A DNA stretch of 64,000 nucleotides, taken from assembly GCA_029718625.1 (NCBI GenBank), contig CM056380.1, positions 116,055,140 to 116,119,139 on the forward strand. Reading direction: 5' to 3'. Below, in pieces: positions 56,714 to 64,000 of this stretch (positions within the stretch are counted from its first letter, which is position 1; the number at the start of each line of letters is the position of its first letter). The stretch comes from Synaphobranchus kaupii (taxonomy: Eukaryota; Chordata; Actinopteri; Anguilliformes; Synaphobranchidae). Under the pieces are notes generated by a model. The model worked only from the letters and a program-made list of their open reading frames with translations. It had not been told where the DNA came from and did not search any database. Position numbers and translations under genes: made by a program.

Positions 56714-57240
56714 GTCTGGTCTCTCCTGTTGATTGAGGGACTCCTCCATCACTGGTGTGGTGTCTCTGGAGAAGGTCCTGTTGATTGAGGGACTCCTCCA
56801 TCGCTGGTGTGGTGTCTCTGGAGAAGGTCCTGTTGATTGAGGGACTCCTCAATCGCTGGTGTGGTGTCTCTGGAGAAGGTCCTGTTGATTGAGGGACTCC
56901 TCCATTGCTGGTGTGGTGTCTCTGGAGAAGGTCCTGTTGATTGAGGGACTCCTCAATCGCTGGTGTGGTGTCTCTGGAGAAGGTCCTGTTGATTGAGGGA
57001 CTCCTCCATCGCTGGTGTGGTGTCTCTGGAGAAGGTCCTGTTGATTGAGGGACTCCTCCATCGCTGGTGTGGTGTCTCTGGAGAAGGTCCTGTTGATTGA
57101 GGGACTCCTCCATCGCTGGTGTGGTGTCTCTGGAGAAGGTCCTGTTGATTGAGGGACTCCTCCATCGCTGATGTGGTGTCTCTGGAGAAGGTCCCGTTGA
57201 TTGAGGGACTCCTCCATCGCTGGTGTGGTGTCTCTGGAAA
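56714..57240 (-). repeat. 52-bp array downstream of the gypsy integrase C-terminus
   Basis: About ten copies of GTTGATTGAGGGACTCCTCC, ATCGCTGGTGTGGTGTCTCT, GGAGAAGGTCCT. All three minus-strand frames are open, giving a 52-residue cycle. Confidence 0.95.
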
Positions 57241-57469
57241 AGATAACTCTGGGACAGCCTGAAGAGGTCTCCTTTTCCGACGAGTGACTGTACCAGCGTC
57301 TGTTCTGATCACGTAGGATCTTGGCTCAGGAGATTGACCTATGACCTTGGCTGGTCTTTTCCAGCCTCTCTCTCCATGTAGTTTCACTCTCACACTTTGA
57401 CCAGGGTGTAGATCAGGCAGAGCATGTGCTGAGTGTCGGCGTTTATAGAAGAACTGGTCGGCTTCCTTT

Positions 57470-57815
57470 GCTTTCCTGTCCATCTCTAGCACTTGTTCAT
57501 AGCTGATGAGCTTAGGCTTTGCTTTCCTGTCCTTCTCTAGCGCTTGTTCATGACTGATGTGCTTAGGCGTTGCTTTCCTGTCCTTCTCTAGCACTTGTTC
57601 ATGGCTGATGTGCTTAAGCTTTGCTTTCCTGTCCTTCTCTAGCGCTTGTTCATGACTGATGTGCTTAAGCTTTGCTTTCCTGTCCTTCTCTAGCGCTTGT
57701 TCATGACTGATGTGCTTAAGCGTTGCTTTCCTGTACTTCTCTAGGGCTTGTTCATGACTGATGTGCATAGGTGTTGCTTTCCTGTTCTTCTCTAGCACTT
57801 GTTCATGGTTGAACC
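57470..57815 (-). repeat. 51-bp array within the gypsy remnant
   Basis: About seven copies encoding HISHEQALEKDRKAKLK, with substitutions. The unit is in frame (17 residues) and lies in the region preceding the integrase C-terminus. Confidence 0.93.
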
Positions 57816-57829
57816 TTGCAGTGACGGTA

Positions 57830-58365
57830 GCTGTGCCGTTCTCCGTGTAGAATCCTTGCAGTGACGGTAGCTGAGCTGTTCTCCGTGTAGAATCCTTGCA
57901 GTGACGGTAGCTGTGCCGTTCTCCGTGTAGAATCCTTGCAGTGACGGTAGCTGTGCCGTTCTCCGTGTAGAATCCTTGCAGTGACGGTACCTGTGCCGTT
58001 CTCCGTGTAGAATCCTTGCAGTGAAGGTAGCTGTGCCGTTCTCCGTGTAGAATCCTTGCAGTGACGGTACCTGTGCCGTTCTCCGTGTAGAATCCTTGCA
58101 GTGATGGTAGCTGTGCCGTTCTCCGTGTAGAATCCTTGCAGTGACGGTAGCTGTGCCGTTCTCCGTGTAGAATCCTTGCAGTGACGGTAGCTGTGCCGTT
58201 CTCCGTGTAGAATCCTTGCAGTGACGGTACCTGTGCCGGTCTCCGTGTAGAATCCTTGCAGTGACGGTAGCTGTGCCGTTCTCCGTGTAGAATCCTTGCA
58301 GTGACGGTAGCTGTGCCGTTCTCCGTGTAGAATCCTTGCAGTGACGGTAGCTGTGGCGTTCTCCG
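57830..58365 (-). repeat. 40-bp array within the gypsy remnant
   Basis: About 13 copies of GTGACGGTAGCTGTGCCGTT, CTCCGTGTAGAATCCTTGCA (plus strand). Forty is not a multiple of three, yet all three minus-strand frames are stop-free, so the translation cycles every 40 residues. Confidence 0.96.
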
Positions 58366-58518
58366 TGGCCAGCCGTTCCTGATGAAACTGATGACCATCT
58401 GGAGGTCTGCGTCATTACGTACAGCCTCTCTGACCTCATCCAGTCTGTGTGCTGATATGGGTCTGCTTGTCACCACAGCCTCCACAAATGCCTGAACATC
58501 CTCCTCTGTGTCAGACAT

Positions 58519-60219
58519 GATCTCCTCTCTCAGTGGGCTTCTTTTTTCTTTTTTTAAATAAGTAATAATAATTAAAAAATCAATAATTAAATATAAAAAA
58601 TAAAAAATAAAAATAATTTTTTAAAAGGGGGATTAAAAGCTAAACCAGGGAGAATAATGAGGTGAGAGCAGTAACCAAAGACAGCGCAGGAGTTATCATG
58701 GAAAGTGGGGGAGAGAGGGAGGGAAGGTGGGTATATCAGGGACAGATGGGAGGGTGCATATTAATGAAGTATCTTCACTGTATTAGCAGGCCCATTACCG
58801 GTTCCCACCTCTTAAGGAAGCCTCAGCGAGTGTTATTTGCTCCATTTCATAGAGTTCCCAAACTATTTGAATCCAAAGATTGTATGTGGGAGGGTCAGGT
58901 TTAGCTTATAATTTAGATTATAACACACTTCAGGGCTGCTATTAGCAAGATCTGTAATAAATAATTTGTAGACCTCCCCTCTAAACCTTCCGGTATTACC
59001 CCTAATATGGCTACCCTTGGGTCCTTTGGGATATCATGATGAAACACTATATGGCCAAAAATATCCGGACACCCCTTGATCTGGGGCTGATTTTCTTCCT
59101 GCTGTACCTCAGCCTCCCATCTCTCTATTATCTGTAATGAATTAGCAACTGATGTTCCTGCTGTACCTCAGCCTCCCATCTCTCTCTTATCTGTAATGAA
59201 TTAGCAACTGATGTTCCTGCTGTACCTCAGCCTCCCATCTCTCTTTTCTCTGTAATGAATTAGTTGGATTCATACATAAAAACTTCTGATATAAACTAGA
59301 GATGACCTTTATGTCTACATTTCACATTTGTAAATGCATCAGGTATTGCTGCACTATAGTGGGTTTTACAACTTTACCCCACTCCGTATGTGTTGCTAAA
59401 AAAATGTCTCAATTGTAAATATGTAAATCAATCTGTCCTGGGGAGGTGAAATTTCTCTTTTCATTGATTGAATGACTTAAGGCTTCCATCTCTGATGAGT
59501 TGGTATAGATATTGGAGCCCATAATTGGACCCATTTTTAAATCCCACATCCATATGGGACAGTATGAAATCCTTAATTGAGCCTATGCTGGATTTAAAGA
59601 GACAGCGTCTGAGAAAGGCCGGCCGGAGCCACACCCCAGGGGCCTACAGCTCCTGAATCAGCCCAAATGTGCCCAGGACCAGATTCTGTCCCCGTCCAAG
59701 GCATCACAAACACCTTCCTCACGCTGGCTCATATCGCCCAATGAAAACGGCTATGTAAACGCTGCGCACTGCGTGTTGGGAGTATCAAACGTACCGTTGG
59801 GCATTCTTCACAGTATCGAATCAGCAGGCTTTGGTTTCAGTCTCTGATGCGCGCACATCAGAATTTAGCGCATCCTAAAGCTGCTTTAGAGCGAACGTGA
59901 GCAGGTTCCACGTTTCTGTTCATCTCCCTGCGGGGTCTCCACAGATGAGGCGAGGCGTATTTTTTCTTAGATTTATTTCCGCGTACGGAAAAACACGCTC
60001 CTGTGGCCAGTCTGACATTTATCTAAAATGAGTCACAGCAGTGTGTTGGTTGAATCACAGTCAGCAAATGGAGAGTATGAATATGGCCACCATCTTTATT
60101 TCTCCACTGTCTCCTCTCCTCTACAAACTATAGAAAAGTGATTAAAAACAGAAAAGTGAAATAAAACAAGGCAAACATATTTTTCACAACATAAGATTAA
60201 AAAAAACAGATTCAAGAAA
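58519..60219. other. Intergenic with small repeats
   Basis: It holds an A/T-rich simple tract (58540-58625), a 59-bp tandem repeat (59101-59262) and a short Tc1-terminus-like match (TATATGGCCAAAAATATCCGG, about 59049). No gene recognised. Confidence 0.5.
59101..59262. repeat. 59-bp tandem repeat, nearly three copies
   Basis: Unit GCTGTACCTCAGCCTCCCAT, CTCTCTATTATCTGTAATGA, ATTAGCAACTGATGTTCCT. Confidence 0.9.
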
Positions 60220-60370
60220 ATGAATGAAAGCAGGTTAAATAAAATATCTACAGAGACAGCATTATCATTTAAGGCTCCATCTGATTGGAATAATTTACCT
60301 TATTTGCGATCTATTACTTATTTTGGTTTGTTTAAAACTACTTTATTTTCATATCGGAAAACCAATTGCT
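60220..60370 (+). mobile_element. Short LINE ORF2 C-terminal remnant
   Basis: An ORF with ALSFKAPSDWNNLPYLRSI and FKTTLFSY resembles the C-terminal end of fish LINE reverse transcriptases (FLWNNLP-type block). It is truncated on both sides, directly before the Tc1-like element. Confidence 0.5.
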
Positions 60371-60425
60371 CATGTTTTTTAATTCTTTGTGTCCCTTACT
60401 ATTATTATTATTTGTATGTATATAT

Positions 60426-61956
60426 ACACTACTCACAAAAAGTTAGGGATATTCGGCTTTCGGGGTGAAATTTCAGGATGAACCTAAAATGCACTATAAC
60501 CTTTACAGGTGAAATTAATTTGACCTTCTCTAAACTTTTGAATGCACATGTCCAACTATTCAATGTTTCAGTACTTTTTGCACAACTTGCTGTTCTCTAA
60601 CAAGGAGCTGAACGGCAAAATTCACAACAGGTGTTTGATCCATGAATCGACTAATAAATTTCCTGGTTCAATTAGAATTGGTATTTAAACAGTCCTCTTC
60701 ATCATGCTGTTCACATTTTGACATCATGAGACCAAGACGACACCTAACAATTGATCAACAGTACCTCGCCATCGCGAGGCTTCAAACAGTGTTCTCAGAG
60801 GGAAGTGGCCACTGAGCTTAGAGTGTCACAGAGTGTCATCAGCAGGTTGCAACAGAGATACAGAGAGACTGGAAGAGTCACAGAAAGGCATAGAAGTGGA
60901 CGTCCTTTGGCCACATCCCACACTGATGACCACTTCATTGTGAACAGTGCCCTGCGGAACCGGATGATGAATGCCACTCAACTCCAGGCACATTTAAGGG
61001 AGGTGAGAGGCACCCAAGTGTCACGTCAGACCATTCGAAACCGTTTTACATCAGCGTGGTCTGCGTGCTAGACGACCTGCAAGGGTACCTGACCACACCA
61101 CCAGGCACAGGCGTCATCGTCTTGCATGGGCCAGGGAGCATTTACGCTGGACGAGGGACCAGTGGGCCTCAGTGCTGTTCTCTGATGAGTCGATTCACGT
61201 TGAGCAGAAATGATGGCCGCCAACGATGTTGGAGACGTCAAGGAGAGCGCTATGCATCAGCCACTGTTGTCACCAGACGACCCTTTGGTGGTGGCGGTGT
61301 TACAGTGCGGGCAGGTGTGTCTAGTCAATACAGAACTGCCCTACACTTTGTGAATGGTACAGTGACAAGCCCATACTACCTGAATAACATCATTAATCCA
61401 GTCATTGTGCCCCTGCATGAACAACACAGGCCTAATTTCATCTTCATGGACGACAATGCTCCAGCTCATCGAGGTCGCATCATTAGGGAAAGGCTGCTGG
61501 AGACTGGGGTACCTCAAATGGAGTGGCCTGCACTTTCTCCAGACCTGAATCCCATAGAAAACCTATGGGATCAGCTGACTCACCATGTAGAGGCTCGTAA
61601 CTCTGTACCCCAGAACCTCAATGACCTGAGGGCCGCCCTTCAAGAAGAGTGGGATGCCATGCCTCAGCAGACAATAAGTCGACTTGTGAACAGCATGAGA
61701 CGTTGTTGTCAAGCTGTAATTGATGCTCAAGGGCACATGACAAGTTATTGAGACATTGACATTTTTGTTGTGGTATACCCACCACTGTTGTTGGCTTTTG
61801 TTTCAATAAATTGTTTGAGATGAGGAAATCACCATTGCATGCTTCTACTTAAATGCCCTACTTTCATGATACGTATAATATCACTGTAGCGTGAACTTAC
61901 ATTTTCCATAAATTTCACCCGAAAGCCAAATATCCCTAACTTTTTGTGAGTAGTGT
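60426..61956 (+). mobile_element. Full-length, decayed Tc1-like transposon
   Basis: Ends are ACACTACTCACAAAAAGTTA and its complement, in a TA-rich target, 1.53 kb in total. It carries a transposase gene on the plus strand with several frameshifts. Confidence 0.92.
60724..61751 (+). pseudogene. Tc1-like DD34E transposase, frameshifted
   Basis: Starts MRPRRHLTIDQQYLAIARL. The helix-turn-helix (SQREVATELRVSQSVISRL, GRPLAT) and the catalytic parts [16 protein letters not shown] and [12 protein letters not shown] are spread over at least three frames. The frame changes near 60790, 61045 and 61220. Between the second Asp and the Glu there are 34 residues, hence DD34E. Not functional as read. Confidence 0.88.
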
Positions 61957-62621
61957 ATATATATGTATATTGTTTTGTTGATGTACCACCCAAACTGTTG
62001 ACTGGTTATTGAAGTCTAACTCTTGTGTATTGTAAACGAGATGTGACATCTCAAGGGGCTTATCCTGCCAATGAATAATAAACGTCTATATATTATATCA
62101 AGCAGAAATAAAGCAGGTACTTCTCCTTTTTGGAGAAATGGACCTTTATCTCTCAGTTTACCATCTCAAAACTGCAATAGCAGCACTCTCAGGTTTTATT
62201 TCTCCTTTATTTTTTTTGGCCCTTATCCTTCTGTTTTCTGTTCTTTTTCATGTGAGTTTAACTGAGGTGACAGACGACATGTTCATCTCCCCACTGTAAT
62301 CCAGGGAAGGTTTGTGATCAAGGCACAGAAAGGAGGATTTGAGGAGGGCAAAGCAACACTTTTACATTCTTCACATGGATTAATCGAATGCTTTTTTTTT
62401 GGCACAACGGTCCCATAATGCTCCTGGCAACAAGCCTATTGCCACACAAAAGACTGTCGGGACAGCATGTTTCTCACTGAAGATCCTCTCTCACATTCTA
62501 ACATGGACGAGTGAAGCAGGCTGCTGCTTTCTGCCCTCTAGTGGTAAAACAGCGGTACTGTCATTTAGGGGGTGCCATAAACTTATGAAAAGAATAAAAT
62601 GGTTTACTCTGGACGTGCTGT
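61957..62621. other. No gene recognised
   Basis: AT-rich sequence after the Tc1-like element. Short ORFs look random. Confidence 0.4.
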
Positions 62622-62825
62622 ACATTACATTACAGGCATTTAGCGGACGCTCTTATCCAAAGCGACTTACACAACGTTTTAGCATTTTTTACATATTATC
62701 CATTTATACAGCTGGATATATACTGAAGCGATTCAGGTTAAGCACCTTGCTCAAGGGTACAACGGCAGTGTCCTACCTGGGAATCGAAGTCCAGTTCCTT
62801 AACCATTATACTACACTGCCGCCCA
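62622..62825 (-). mobile_element. tRNA-derived SINE
   Basis: The reverse complement of the SINE at 28768: TGTACATTACATTACAGGCA, GCGGACGCTCTTATCCAAAG, and at the far end TTCCTTAACCATTATACTAC (tRNA-like head). Confidence 0.85.
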
Positions 62826-64000
62826 CTGTAAACCAGTCTTGTACAACCAACGCATGGTGGAAACTCACACTGTCCCAGACAAGGATAAACATCGGCAGAG
62901 CATTTGGCTCAACTCCTTGAAATGTTTTGTTAAAGTTTTTGGAGGAAACAATATAATAAAAATATAAAAAGAGGAATGTATTGAGCTCTGCTATCATGTG
63001 AAAATGGGTTCTAGCCCGACACACTATCCTCACAGGCATGTCACTCACTCTCCAGTGTTCTAGCCCAGGTGTGTGTAATCAGCTCATTTAATCACTTGCC
63101 TCTTCCAAGCAGGTGAGACCACACCCCTTTCACACGAGTCACATGAACCAGCCAAGATTCAATTAGTGATATGATTTTAATACCGCCTATTCTACTCGCC
63201 ATATTATTTTAAGTATTCTATTTCCAAAGCTCGCTCGCTACACTGGATGTCATACAAACCGCACTTCTGCCTTGACTTTGGCTTAGTGTTCTAATCCATT
63301 CCACTGATGTGCAGCAGATCCAGGTTCAAACCTACAGGAAAAGCCATTTCTTTGAGAGAAACCAAACATACCTGCTCAATAGACAAGTAGTGACTTTTCA
63401 AAATGTATGGAATTGCGGTTACAGTCCAGGAACAGAAGCAACAACTCAGCAGATACTGCATAACTAGTTCTGTTTCTTATACTGGATTTAATTTACACTG
63501 CTGTAGATGAACATCATTGCTTCAACTGTGCAGATTTTAGCCCCATCCTGATCTACTCATATTGAGCCCATACATAATCCCATGCAGAATATGAAATAAG
63601 TGCTACTATGTCACAGGAGTTCAATACATCACACAATAGTAAATCATAACAGCAAAACATTCAATATTTTTAGAACTCAGGTTTAATCAGTGAAGATCAT
63701 TGTCTGTAAATACTGAAAATTACAGCAACAGGTTCAAACTAAATAAACATGACACACTAAATAAGGAAACTGAATCCATTAATGTTTAGAGTAATGAAAG
63801 GAAATAAGTGCACTGCAGTGATCAGTCTGAATTCTCCCCATCAGCTGCATTTGCCCACAGAATTTTGCACATTGGAAAAATAAAAACTAATAAAATGCAG
63901 GGTTTGCCACTGGTTTCTTTCATACAAAGATGCAGATCAAGAAGACAGAATTATTACATCAAAAGCATTTTACCCTGCCATCTATGACCAGTATCACACT
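62826..64000. other. No gene recognised
   Basis: No coding similarity, tandem repeat or transposon end was recognised in this last stretch. Confidence 0.4.

Larger units (their letters stand above)
56619..58518 (-). pseudogene. Ty3/gypsy pol remnant remodelled by three tandem arrays
   Basis: The 521-codon ORF starts with a segment typical of the gypsy RNase H-integrase linker (EAVVTSRPISAHRLDEVREA..DLQMV..IRNGWP). After the first array and the 51-bp array it has the integrase C-terminal end (FFYKRRHSAHALPDLHPGQSV, then WKRPAKVIG and SYVIRTDAGTVTRR). The integrase core is missing, and tandem repeats take its place. Downstream it runs into a 52-bp array. It is not a working retroelement. Confidence 0.78.

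Noticed and set aside
56029..58365. Regularly spaced repeats considered as CRISPR
   Set aside because: Head-to-tail units with no spacers, inside a retroelement remnant.

Overview
The window looks like nuclear DNA from a ray-finned (teleost) fish. It is AT-rich, its genes are intron-containing vertebrate orthologues, and it is loaded with fish-type repeats: Tc1-like elements, hAT elements, tRNA-derived SINEs with an L2-like tail, a Nimb/I-type LINE, an L2-type LINE and Ty3/gypsy debris. I cannot name the species from sequence alone.

Four host genes occupy about 4-35 kb. Stearoyl-CoA desaturase (scd, minus, coding 14121 to 5791, five coding exons) is an ER fatty-acid desaturase. trmt2b (minus, 17205-15649, one uninterrupted coding exon) is a tRNA/rRNA m5U methyltransferase, mitochondrial in mammals. 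dnajb12 (plus, coding 17459-26001, eight coding exons) is an ER-anchored J-domain cochaperone. tysnd1 (minus, coding 35148 to 31526, four exons) is the peroxisomal processing protease and ends in the peroxisomal signal SKL. trmt2b and dnajb12 are head to head across about 250 bp holding a perfect CRE. The genes share no single pathway; they are ordinary neighbours.

The most unusual signal is a set of minisatellites that sit on, and in several cases contain copies of, exon-intron junctions. In scd a 37-bp unit carrying the last bases of exon 4 plus its 5' splice site is repeated about 30 times. In dnajb12 intron 7 a 54-bp unit carrying exon 7 tail sequence plus the donor is repeated about 34 times. 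The start of dnajb12 exon 8 with its acceptor is repeated about three times. dnajb12 intron 6 is almost wholly a 20-bp array running from donor to branch point. tysnd1 has a 28-bp array starting at its stop codon.

From about 35.5 kb to the end the window is mostly mobile DNA: a nearly intact Nimb-like LINE (35.5-40.7 kb), hAT elements (42.5-45.9 kb), an L2-type LINE 3' part (46.5-48.07 kb), and a giant foldback element (49.46-53.52 kb) whose two arms each took a different secondary insertion. These are followed by a solo Sleeping-Beauty-like terminal repeat (55.4 kb), a Ty3/gypsy remnant whose ORF has been taken over by three tandem arrays (55.9-58.5 kb), and a decayed full-length Tc1-like transposon (60.43-61.96 kb). 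Single-base indels cluster in scd and in the multicopy elements but are absent from trmt2b, dnajb12 and tysnd1. This may be a residual assembly error pattern or real decay.
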